64,000 nt of DNA from Micavibrio aeruginosavorus EPB (GTDB lineage: Bacteria; Pseudomonadota; Alphaproteobacteria; Micavibrionales; Micavibrionaceae): positions 1,187,444 through 1,251,443 of the forward strand of contig NC_020812.1 of NCBI RefSeq assembly GCF_000348745.1. The letters run 5' to 3'. Of the stretch, positions 1 through 10,020 are shown in pieces. The translations under genes and the position numbers were made by a program. The notes below the pieces were generated by a model, which ran no database searches, was not told where the DNA came from, and worked only from the letters and a program-made list of their open reading frames with translations. Positions within the stretch are counted from its first letter, which is position 1. The number at the start of each line of letters is the position of its first letter.

Positions 1-1127
<1,127 letters not shown>

Positions 1128-1240
1128 GGGTTAAGGTTTACGGTGGATTTCCGGGGGTGAACAGGGGCTGGGGCGAATTTTTCTTGCCCCTTGTGGATAG
1201 GGCTGGCATGGTCCATTTTTGTTTTCATAAGGTTAAATTG

Positions 1241-2044
1241 ATGGTTTTCAGCACGCGCGCCTTCACCATTCCCGATGAATTGCAACGCGACCTTGCCGCC
1301 GCCACGGGGGCGGGCATGACGGCCGTTTTGCATGCGCATGCCGGGCGGTTGGGCGACTATGACGCGGTGAAGGAATGGTATAAGCGCTTGTCCCGCGAAT
1401 TTAACTGGGTCGGGGCGACGTTGATGTTCAACGTGGTGAAGGATTACCACGACCGCGAAATGAGCGGCGATGCCCGATACCGCCAGACCATCACCATCAA
1501 GGATGGGCAGGCGGCGGCCTATAGCCGGTTTTTGCATTTATCCCGCGACACCCAAACCCGCCGCATGGATTGCACCAAGGTTGAGGAAACCATTATTGCC
1601 GACCCGGCGGACCTGCGCGATTTGGCGTTGTTCCGATTTATGTATGATGACATCACCGCCGCATCTGCCGCCATGGGCCGGGCGCGGGTGATAACGGAAT
1701 TGGGCGTCGGATTGGCGCAACGTAAATTCCGTGTGACGGCGAAACAGGCGGATCAAGGCGATGAACGCGCACAAAGCCTGCTCAACCGCGACTGGATTGC
1801 GGTGACGTTGAAATTTGTTGAACGGATGGGATTCACGCCCACGGATGTGATTGTGCCGGATACGGATTCCCCCGACGCCACACCACAATTGCGTATTTCA
1901 CGCGAAACCGGTGTGCGCGATGCATTGCCCTTGCCGCCTTATGTCGCGGATAAGCGCATTTGCGTGCCGTATGATGGCGGGCGCGGGTTGGATGTGTTGC
2001 GGGATTATTTGCAAACACAGAAGACGAAATTCATTCATCCATAA
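1241..2044 (+). CDS. Hypothetical protein, 267 aa
   Basis: I do not recognise this protein. The frame is open from 1115, but the ATG at 1241 (MVFSTRAFTIPDEL) follows an AAGG about nine bases upstream and avoids overlap with the start of the divergent rnhB, so I prefer it. The product is soluble-looking, with no signal peptide or membrane helix, and has mixed charge. It contains WYKRLSREFNW and a C-terminal YDGGRGLDVLRDYLQ stretch. It converges on pepN across an inverted-repeat element. No function is proposed. Confidence 0.7.
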   Translation: MVFSTRAFTIPDELQRDLAAATGAGMTAVLHAHAGRLGDYDAVKEWYKRLSREFNWVGATLMFNVVKDYHDREMSGDARYRQTITIKDGQAAAYSRFLHLSRDTQTRRMDCTKVEETIIADPADLRDLALFRFMYDDITAASAAMGRARVITELGVGLAQRKFRVTAKQADQGDERAQSLLNRDWIAVTLKFVERMGFTPTDVIVPDTDSPDATPQLRISRETGVRDALPLPPYVADKRICVPYDGGRGLDVLRDYLQTQKTKFIHP

Positions 2045-2047
2045 TTG

Positions 2048-2117
2048 CGTCATCCCGGCGAAAGCCGGGATCTTCCAGCCATAAGGGACGAAGACCCCGG
2101 CTTTCGCCGGGGTGACG
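2048..2117. repeat. REP-like palindromic element, two inverted units
   Basis: Two near-identical units face each other: CGTCATCCCGGCGAAAGCCG... at 2048 and its reverse complement ending at 2117. Each contains the palindrome CCCGGCGAAAGCCGGG. The element lies between the convergent hypothetical gene and pepN and could act as a bidirectional terminator or mRNA stabiliser. A related copy is at 4784-4864. Confidence 0.8.
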
Positions 2118-2131
2118 TTTTGGGACGTTGG

Positions 2132-4732
2132 TTATTTCAACGTTTTACTGACAATTTCAAATACGTCTGGCGACAAATTGTCCTGTGCCAAAATCTGTTC
2201 CAATGCCGCTTTCATCTTCGCCTGACGATCCGGGGTGTAACGGCGCCATTCACGCAAGGGGCCGAGCAGGCGCGCGGCGATTTGCGGGTTTTTGGTGTTC
2301 AGGGCGATGATGGCATCACGCAGGATGTCGTATCCGCGCCCGTCTTTCGCATGGAAGCACACCGGGTTGTTCATGGCAAAGGCCGCGAACAAGGACCGTA
2401 CACGGTTCGGGTTCAGCAGGGTGAAGGCCGGATGATCCTTCAGCGTCGCAATGCGGTCCAGTGTAGACGGGATCGGGGCCGAGGCCTGCAGGCTGAACCA
2501 TTTATCGATGACCAGCGGGTATTGTTCAAACCGTTTGAAGAAGTCAGCAAAGACCGCATCGCGATCCGCACCATCGGTTTCCGCCAGAACGGACAGGGCC
2601 GCAACGCGATCGGTCATGTTGTTGGCGGATTCATATTGCTGGCGCGCCAGTGAAACTGGCGGGTTCGGGCCGTTCATCAGCAGGCGCAGGCACACGTTTT
2701 TCAAAGCCCGGCGTCCGGCGGATTCCGCATCATTGCTGTAGGTCGTGGGCGTGTTGCAGGAATCGTAAATCGCCTGAATCTGATCACGGTATCGGGCGGC
2801 CAGATCGTGCAGGACGCGGCGGCGCACCGTGAAGATCGGGTCCGGATCAACGATTTTGCGTTGCTGCGCGATAATCGCCAGATCGGGCAGGGACAAGGCC
2901 CGTGCCATCAAGGCACAATCGGCATTGCCCGCATTCGCTTGGTCCAGCATCAGCCCGTACGAGTCAATGAACGCCGGGTCCGTCACGGCCGCGCCGCCGG
3001 ATTCAACCGTATCAATCATACGGCCCATCATGCGCAGGGCCAAAATTTGCCCCGATTCCCAACGGTTGAACCCGTCCGAGTCGTGCACCATCAGGAAGCG
3101 GTAATCATTATCGCTCAGGTTCGTATGCAGTTTCACCGGGGCCGAAAAACCGCGCAGGATTGATGGCACGGGCTGAACCGCAACGTTTTTGAACGTGAAT
3201 GTTTGTTTGGCGTCTTTCAGTTCCAACAATTGCTGGTCCAGATCATGCCCGTTGGGGCCGACCAACCCAACCATGACCGGAATGTGCATCGGTTTTTTAT
3301 CCGGTTGGCCCGGTGTTGGCGGCACGGTTTGCGACAGGGTTAGGCTGTAGGTCTTGGCCGTTGCATCGTAATGGCCTTCGGCGGTGACATCGGGTGTCCC
3401 GGCCTGGCTGTACCAGAGTTTGAATTGCGACAGATCAACCCCGGATGAATCCTGCATACATTGCAGGAAATCATCACACGTTACGGCCATGCCGTCATAA
3501 CGGTCGAAATACAAATCGGTGGCCTTGCGGTACGCGTCGGCGCCGAGCAGGGTATGCTGCATCCGAATAACCTCGGCACCCTTTTCATAGACGGTCAGAG
3601 TGTAGAAGTTATTGATTTCAATGTAATTGTCCGGCCGGATCGGGTGGGCCATGGGGCCTGCATCTTCCGGGAACTGCATATTGCGCAGGCGGACAACATC
3701 ATCAATGCGTTTTACGCCGCGCGAATTCATATCGGCGGTAAATTCCTGATCCCGGAAAACGGTCAGGCCTTCCTTCAGCGACAATTGGAACCAGTCACGG
3801 CATGTCACACGGTTGCCGGTCCAGTTGTGGAAATATTCGTGGGCGATCACGCCTTCGACTCGTTCAAAATCCATATCGGTGGCAGTTTCGGGACGGGCGA
3901 GGACGAGGGCGGTGTTGAAAATGTTCAACGATGTGTTTTCCATCGCGCCCATGTTGAAATCGCTGACCGCAACGATGTTGAAACGGTCGAGCTGGTATTC
4001 GCGGCCATAGGTCTTTTCATCCCATTCCATCGAACGTTTCAGGGATTCCATCGCCCAGTCACATTGGTTTTCATCACCTTCGCGGACATAGATGCGCAGG
4101 TCGACAATGCGGCCCGACATGGTGGTAAAGGAATCGCGGATATGCACCAAATCGCCAGCGACCAACGCAAACAGGTAGCAGGGTTTCGGGAACGGATCGT
4201 TCCAAACCGCGTAATGGCGGCCATCGCCGCAATCGCCTTCCTCAATCAAATTGCCGTTGGACAGCAGGACAGGGCAGGTTTTCTTGTCGCCCTCGACCCG
4301 GGTTGTGAAAATGGTCATTACGTCCGGGCGGTCTGGGAAATAGGTGATGGTGCGGAACCCTTCGGCTTCACACTGGGTGCAATAATTCCCGCCGGACATA
4401 TATAACCCTTCCAGCGCGGTGTTTTCCTCCGGGCAGATTTCGGTTTCGATCACGGTGGTGAATGAATCGCCGGGATACGGAATGGACAGGGTTTTATCAT
4501 CCACCGTGTAATCGGTTGTGGCGGTGCCATTGATGGCCATAGAAACCAGCTTCAAACGTTCACCATTCAGTACCAGCGGTTCGGTACCATCATGGTTCTT
4601 GGTGAAACGCGTCGTGGTTTTTACCAGCGTCTTGCCCGCAAAAATCCGGATATCCAGATGAACGTCGACCACCTTGTATTTCGGCGGCTGGTAATCTTTC
4701 AGGAGGATGGTTTTGGGGGTGTCGGTGCGCAT
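2132..4732 (-). CDS. pepN: Aminopeptidase N (M1 family)
   Basis: An 866-residue zinc metallopeptidase that removes N-terminal residues from peptides in the cytoplasm. The exopeptidase motif GAMEN and the zinc site HEYFHNWTGNRVTCRDW followed by LKEGLTVFRDQEF (HExxH plus downstream Glu) are present. The C-terminal half matches the alpha-helical PepN domain, running to an ending near VFEIVSKTLK. The length matches proteobacterial PepN (about 870). It is transcribed alone, flanked on both sides by REP-like palindromes. Confidence 0.96.
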   Translation of the reverse strand: MRTDTPKTILLKDYQPPKYKVVDVHLDIRIFAGKTLVKTTTRFTKNHDGTEPLVLNGERLKLVSMAINGTATTDYTVDDKTLSIPYPGDSFTTVIETEICPEENTALEGLYMSGGNYCTQCEAEGFRTITYFPDRPDVMTIFTTRVEGDKKTCPVLLSNGNLIEEGDCGDGRHYAVWNDPFPKPCYLFALVAGDLVHIRDSFTTMSGRIVDLRIYVREGDENQCDWAMESLKRSMEWDEKTYGREYQLDRFNIVAVSDFNMGAMENTSLNIFNTALVLARPETATDMDFERVEGVIAHEYFHNWTGNRVTCRDWFQLSLKEGLTVFRDQEFTADMNSRGVKRIDDVVRLRNMQFPEDAGPMAHPIRPDNYIEINNFYTLTVYEKGAEVIRMQHTLLGADAYRKATDLYFDRYDGMAVTCDDFLQCMQDSSGVDLSQFKLWYSQAGTPDVTAEGHYDATAKTYSLTLSQTVPPTPGQPDKKPMHIPVMVGLVGPNGHDLDQQLLELKDAKQTFTFKNVAVQPVPSILRGFSAPVKLHTNLSDNDYRFLMVHDSDGFNRWESGQILALRMMGRMIDTVESGGAAVTDPAFIDSYGLMLDQANAGNADCALMARALSLPDLAIIAQQRKIVDPDPIFTVRRRVLHDLAARYRDQIQAIYDSCNTPTTYSNDAESAGRRALKNVCLRLLMNGPNPPVSLARQQYESANNMTDRVAALSVLAETDGADRDAVFADFFKRFEQYPLVIDKWFSLQASAPIPSTLDRIATLKDHPAFTLLNPNRVRSLFAAFAMNNPVCFHAKDGRGYDILRDAIIALNTKNPQIAARLLGPLREWRRYTPDRQAKMKAALEQILAQDNLSPDVFEIVSKTLK

Positions 4733-4783
4733 GATGAGAGGCCTTTGGAAGGAGTAAGAATCTGCGCAACACTATAATACGTT

Positions 4784-4864
4784 CGTCACCCCGGCGAAAG
4801 CCGGGGTCTTCATCCATAATGGCGGAAGATCCCGGCTCCATTGATTTTTGGCGACAGGATGACG
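4784..4864. repeat. REP-like palindromic element, second copy interrupted
   Basis: It begins CGTCACCCCGGCGAAAGCCG, matching the unit at 2048-2117. The inverted partner is interrupted: GAAGATCCCGGCT, then an unrelated stretch of about 20 bases, then GGATGACG. It lies between the pepN start and the obgE stop. Confidence 0.7.
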
Positions 4865-4883
4865 TCTTGAAAAGGCGATGAAG

Positions 4884-6008
<1,125 letters not shown>

Positions 6009-6030
6009 CTAAAAAATTTAGGGCTGCGCC

Positions 6031-6315
6031 TTATTCAGCGGCGGCAGCGGCAGAAGCGTCGTTTGCCGGGACGATGTTCACCATGCGACGGCCGGAACGA
6101 CCGTGGCTGAACAGAACTTCGCCATCAACCAGCGCGAACAGCGTGTGGTCAACACCGATGCCAACGTTTTTGCCAGGGAAGTATTCAGTGCCGCGCTGAC
6201 GAACAATGATGTTGCCAGCCAGAACGGATTCGCCGCCGTAGCGTTTTACGCCCAAACGACGACCAGCGGAGTCACGACCGTTCCGGGAACTACCGCCTGC
6301 TTTCTTGTGTGCCAT
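6031..6315 (-). CDS. rpmA: 50S ribosomal protein L27
   Basis: A 94-residue L27 starting [16 protein letters not shown], the conserved N-terminal arm that reaches the peptidyl-transferase centre. [19 protein letters not shown] and a short Ala-rich tail (AAAAAE) follow. It lies 46 bases downstream of rplU in the usual order. Confidence 0.97.
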   Translation of the reverse strand: MAHKKAGGSSRNGRDSAGRRLGVKRYGGESVLAGNIIVRQRGTEYFPGKNVGIGVDHTLFALVDGEVLFSHGRSGRRMVNIVPANDASAAAAAE

Positions 6316-6361
6316 TTTATAATCCTCTTAAAGCGCGTTGTTCTTTGCGTGCGAAGCCGAA

Positions 6362-6652
6362 TTAAGCGGCTTTCACGTCTGTGATCTGGATCAGGGTCAG
6401 CTCTTGGCGATGACCTTTGCGACGACGATAGTTCTGGCGGCGCTTTTTCTTGAAAATGACAACCTTGTCGCCACGGATCTGCTCGATCACTTTAGCGATT
6501 ACGGTGGCTTTCTTTCCGCCATCGGCGAACAGAACGTCGTCCTTTTCAAAGGTCACGGTTTCGCCGGCCTTCGCATCGATTTTCTCGATCTCGATCTTGT
6601 TGTCTTTGGCAACGCGGTACTGTTTACCGCCGGTGCGGATCACTGCAAACAT
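6362..6652 (-). CDS. rplU: 50S ribosomal protein L21
   Basis: A 96-residue L21, [14 protein letters not shown] to ITDVKAA, containing the conserved [16 protein letters not shown] segment. The frame is open for 28 more codons upstream, but family alignment places the start at MFAVIRTGG (6652) and the upstream extension overlaps the promoter. First gene of rplU-rpmA-(obgE). Confidence 0.96.
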   Translation of the reverse strand: MFAVIRTGGKQYRVAKDNKIEIEKIDAKAGETVTFEKDDVLFADGGKKATVIAKVIEQIRGDKVVIFKKKRRQNYRRRKGHRQELTLIQITDVKAA

Positions 6653-6693
6653 GGTATTAATCCTTGGTTTTCTATCCGGATTTAGAGGTGCGA

Positions 6694-6721
6694 AATATAC
6701 ATGCCGGTGTGGTTCTGTCAA
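6694..6721 (-). promoter_or_regulatory. Sigma-70 promoter of rplU-rpmA
   Basis: On the minus strand a perfect -35 TTGACA (6721-6716) is followed after 16 bases by -10 TATATT (6699-6694), about 42 bases upstream of the L21 start codon. Both hexamers are close to consensus, as expected for a ribosomal protein operon. Confidence 0.8.
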
Positions 6722-6829
6722 GTAAATGTATCGCACTTTCTTATCTTTTATCGGCTTGGGGTGGTTTATAGCACAAGCCTCTCTTTTTATTAAGTATTTT
6801 TATGCATGATAAGAGGCGTGAGGACCTCT

Positions 6830-8365
6830 ATGCCAGCCGCAGTTCATGAGCAAAATCAAAGTCTTATCCTTGTTTACGGGGATACGCCGGACCATCAGAT
6901 GGGCCGGATTTTGTGGTCGCAGTTGAGCGGACAGGACGTAAAAATAGAATTTCCCCAGACAATTCAAGAGCTTGATGCTCATGCGCCCAAGGCGGTTTTG
7001 ATCGTGGTTGTGATCGGGCCAAACGGTGAACATGCGGATCTGGCCCGCCGGTTTACATCGCGTCCGGAAATTCCGGCGGAAATCATGGGAATCGACCCCC
7101 AATCCGATGTTCCGGACCGGATGCGGCATTTGGGGGCTGGGTTTGACACTATTTTTAACCTGGAGATGACGACCTGGGTTGATTTTCGTAACATATTGAT
7201 TGTAAAGCTGGAAAAGGGGCGCGTGCGCCAGAAAAATGCGTTCCAGCGCGATGAATACCGGCGATTCCGCGCCTCCCTGGCGGCCAGCCCGGATGCCTTT
7301 ATCGTTTTTGATAATGAAAAACGCCTGTTTTTTGTCAGCGACCATTACAAGCGATTCTATGGCCCCTATGCCAGCCGTTTGGTGCGGGGTTTGCCGGTGG
7401 CGGACGCATTTAATCTGGCGTTTGAATTTCATGGCCTGACCCCCGACCACCCGATTTATGAATTATCGGCAGCTTTCTGGCTGAATCTGGAGGGGCAGAT
7501 TGAGTTTCCATTGCCCGATGGGCGGATCTGGCGCTGTACCGCGACGCCGTTGCCGGATGATCAGGGCACAATTATTACCACGACCGATGTGACCGATTAT
7601 CGGGCCCAGCAGAAAGAATTACGTGAAAAGACCGAGGAGTTGTCCGAGGCTCTGGAAAAAGAACAGGCGGCCAGCGCCCTGCAGAAACAATTTATCGGCA
7701 TGGTCAGCCACGAATTTCGTACGCCGCTGACCATCATTGATGGGCATGCCCAGATTTTGCAACGGCGGGCGGATCAGCTCGACGCTGACACCATCCGCAA
7801 CCGCACCAAAACAATTCGCAGTGCGGTATCACGTCTGGTCAACATGATGGAAAGCGTCTTGTCGTCCAGCCTGTTGACGACCGGGACGTTGGAGCCGTAT
7901 CCGGAAGATTTCGATTTATCCGCGCTGTTGCATGAATTATGTGATGAGCAGGCAGCATTGGCCAGCACGCATACAATTTCATGCGATGTCACCGGGTTGC
8001 CCGCAACCGTGCGGCAGGATCGCAAGATGATGACGCTGGTTTGCACCAATATTCTGGCCAATGCGGTGAAGTTTTCAAAGAATGATCCGGCAATCACGGT
8101 GACGGCTCGCATGGCCGGGAATGATATTGAAATCACCATTCAGGATAACGGCGTCGGAATTCCGGAGGCTGAGATTGATAAGATCTTTGACCGGTATTAT
8201 CGGGCCAGCACGGCGTCGGGAATTCCCGGGACGGGCATTGGCCTGTCACTGGTGCGCGATCTGGTCCGGTTGATGGGCGGGTGCATTCAAGTTGAAAGCG
8301 CCATCGGGCAGGGTACAATGATGAAAATTATAGTCCCTGACTTAAACAGTGGGAGTGCGGTTTAA
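6830..8365 (+). CDS. PAS-containing sensor histidine kinase
   Basis: A 511-residue cytoplasmic histidine kinase with no membrane helix. An N-terminal alpha/beta region of about 130 residues resembles a receiver fold without a clear phospho-acceptor. A PAS-like domain (FIVFDNEKRLFFVSDHYKRFYG) and a short coiled coil (LREKTEELSEALEKEQ) follow. The H box is SHEFRTPL with His294. The N box (ANAVKFSKN), DNGVGIPEAEIDKIFDRYYR and the GTGIGLSLVRDL ATP lid are intact. The ATG at 6830 has a GAGGA upstream; the earlier ATG at 6806 has no ribosome site. It is co-transcribed with the response regulator 2 bases downstream. Confidence 0.88.
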   Translation: MPAAVHEQNQSLILVYGDTPDHQMGRILWSQLSGQDVKIEFPQTIQELDAHAPKAVLIVVVIGPNGEHADLARRFTSRPEIPAEIMGIDPQSDVPDRMRHLGAGFDTIFNLEMTTWVDFRNILIVKLEKGRVRQKNAFQRDEYRRFRASLAASPDAFIVFDNEKRLFFVSDHYKRFYGPYASRLVRGLPVADAFNLAFEFHGLTPDHPIYELSAAFWLNLEGQIEFPLPDGRIWRCTATPLPDDQGTIITTTDVTDYRAQQKELREKTEELSEALEKEQAASALQKQFIGMVSHEFRTPLTIIDGHAQILQRRADQLDADTIRNRTKTIRSAVSRLVNMMESVLSSSLLTTGTLEPYPEDFDLSALLHELCDEQAALASTHTISCDVTGLPATVRQDRKMMTLVCTNILANAVKFSKNDPAITVTARMAGNDIEITIQDNGVGIPEAEIDKIFDRYYRASTASGIPGTGIGLSLVRDLVRLMGGCIQVESAIGQGTMMKIIVPDLNSGSAV

Positions 8366-8367
8366 TC

Positions 8368-8781
8368 ATGCCATCTGGTTCCTTTTCATCTTTTCCATCC
8401 CGGTCCCGTGGCACCATTCTGGTGGTTGAGGACGAACGCGATTTGGTCGCCCTGTTGCAGGATGAATTATCCATGCAGGGGTACAAGGTCGTGGCCGCCG
8501 AAAACGGGAGTGAAGGGCTGGAATTATTGCAGGTGCATGAACCCGATTTGATTATCTGTGACCGCATGATGCCCTCCATGAGCGGGAGCGAGCTTCTGGC
8601 CCGGATCCGGGGCGTGTTCCCGCAATATCGGGATGTCCCCTTTATTTTCCTGACCGCCCTGAACGATCAGCGGGACCGGGATGAGGTTGTTGACCTGAAA
8701 CCCTACGCCTATCTGGGCAAACCGGTGGATTTCGATCAGTTGCAAAAAACCGTTGAGGGGGCTCTGGCCACCCGGCTGTAA
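8368..8781 (+). CDS. Single-domain response regulator
   Basis: A 137-residue stand-alone receiver (REC) domain. Acidic pocket VVEDERD, phospho-acceptor Asp65 in CDRMMPSMSG, switch Thr in FLTAL and Lys in LGKPVDF are present. There is no DNA-binding output, so it should act by protein contact or phosphotransfer. It starts 2 bases after the kinase stop, so the two are almost certainly a cognate pair. Confidence 0.9.
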   Translation: MPSGSFSSFPSRSRGTILVVEDERDLVALLQDELSMQGYKVVAAENGSEGLELLQVHEPDLIICDRMMPSMSGSELLARIRGVFPQYRDVPFIFLTALNDQRDRDEVVDLKPYAYLGKPVDFDQLQKTVEGALATRL

Positions 8782-8923
8782 GGCTGGGGTAGGGTTGGCA
8801 TGCACTTATAGAGAGGGGTGCCATGCGTTTTTGGATGGTGCGCCGCCATATTGATTGCACAATTTCATGGTTTTCTGTGGCTCAACAATAAGAAAACCAT
8901 TTCGACGGTAAACAGAGCACATC

Positions 8924-9811
8924 ATGGAAACAATACCAGCCTGGGCCTATGAGCTTGTAACCTCCGCTATTTTTATAGCGGGCGTTTTTGTTGCGCGCAC
9001 ATTGTTGATCCGGGTGATCCGCCGCCAGTCCGAGATTTTGAGCAAGGAACAACGTCGCTGGATCAACCGCATCCGTAACGGGGCGTGGGTTCTGGTTCTG
9101 ATCGGGTTGATGATGATCTGGTCCACCCAGATTCATACCTTTGCCCTGTCTATTACCGCTTTTGCCGTGGCTTTGGTCGTTGCAACCAAGGAAATGATCC
9201 TGTGTCTGATGGGGTCGTTGTTCCGGGTGAGCACGCAACCTTATAAAGTGGGCGACTGGGTGATCATTGATAATGTCCGTGGCGAGGTCATGGATATTGA
9301 TGCCTTTACAACCAAGGTGCAGGAAATTGAGGCGGGCCAGACCGGATACCAGTTCACGGGCAAGGTTATTGCCATCCCGAACGGTAAATTGTTCACCGCA
9401 ACAGTTGAAAACGCCAATTTTTCTAAAAACTACATGTTTCAGGATTTGTCCGTGACGGTTCCGGCCAACACCGATGATCCGGCAATTTTATTGCCCTTGT
9501 TCCGTGAGGTGATCGAGAAGCACACCGCGCCGGGGCGTGAAGACGCACAGAAATATATTCGCCGTGTAGAACGCAAAAGCGGTGTGGATTTACCCGATGC
9601 CGACCCACAGATCAGCCTGAAAACCAGTGATCTGGGCCATGTGGCATACAAAGCCAAAATTTTCACGCAAACAAAAACAGCCAGCGACGTTGCCGCATTG
9701 ATAACCGCGGACTTCTTGTCGCTGGTTTATCAACGCAAGCAAATTGCGGAAGGCGTGAAAACTGCAGAGCAAAACGCGAATGTGGCGAAAGCCGGCGAAA
9801 AGACGGCATAA
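8924..9811 (+). CDS. MscS-family mechanosensitive channel protein
   Basis: A 295-residue small-conductance channel-like protein. It has an N-terminal helix (residues 7-25), a second (about 48-66) and a pore-like helix FALSITAFAVALVVATKEMILCLMG. A beta domain starting PYKVGDWVIIDNVRGEVMDID and a cytoplasmic region of about 150 residues follow. PNGKLFTATVENANF is typical of the MscS domain. It may release solutes under osmotic downshift. A 142-base gap separates it from the two-component pair, and no clear promoter was seen. Confidence 0.85.
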   Translation: METIPAWAYELVTSAIFIAGVFVARTLLIRVIRRQSEILSKEQRRWINRIRNGAWVLVLIGLMMIWSTQIHTFALSITAFAVALVVATKEMILCLMGSLFRVSTQPYKVGDWVIIDNVRGEVMDIDAFTTKVQEIEAGQTGYQFTGKVIAIPNGKLFTATVENANFSKNYMFQDLSVTVPANTDDPAILLPLFREVIEKHTAPGREDAQKYIRRVERKSGVDLPDADPQISLKTSDLGHVAYKAKIFTQTKTASDVAALITADFLSLVYQRKQIAEGVKTAEQNANVAKAGEKTA

Positions 9812-9954
9812 ATGCAGGCACATTGTGGCCTTATAAAAAACTATCCAGCATTTTAAGGATTTCACGGATGCAAGATCGGAATGATTCATCGCATCCTGCA
9901 CACGCCTTGGCATAGTTGTATGTCTAAACCATAGAAAACCCCAAGTTTGAATGC

Positions 9955-9970
9955 TGGCACAGCGGTTGCA
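9955..9970 (+). promoter_or_regulatory. Sigma-54-type (-24/-12) promoter of the type I secretion locus
   Basis: TGGCACAGCGGTTGCA at 9955-9970, preceded by C, has the GG and GC dinucleotides exactly 10 bases apart. It matches the sigma-54 consensus TGGCAC-N5-TTGCW throughout. Transcription would start near 9982, 39 bases before the ATG at 10021. No enhancer-binding activator gene is in the window. Confidence 0.7.
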
Positions 9971-10020
9971 AGCCTCACCCTGAGATCATTCGTTTTGAGT
10001 TTGAAACCAGGGGCGTAAAA

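Noticed and set aside
1191-1199. TGTGGATAG as a second DnaA box
   Set aside because: One mismatch, no neighbouring sites or GANTC cluster; likely chance.
3461-4405. 314-residue plus-strand frame opposite pepN
   Set aside because: Shadow of a gene with intact M1 peptidase motifs.
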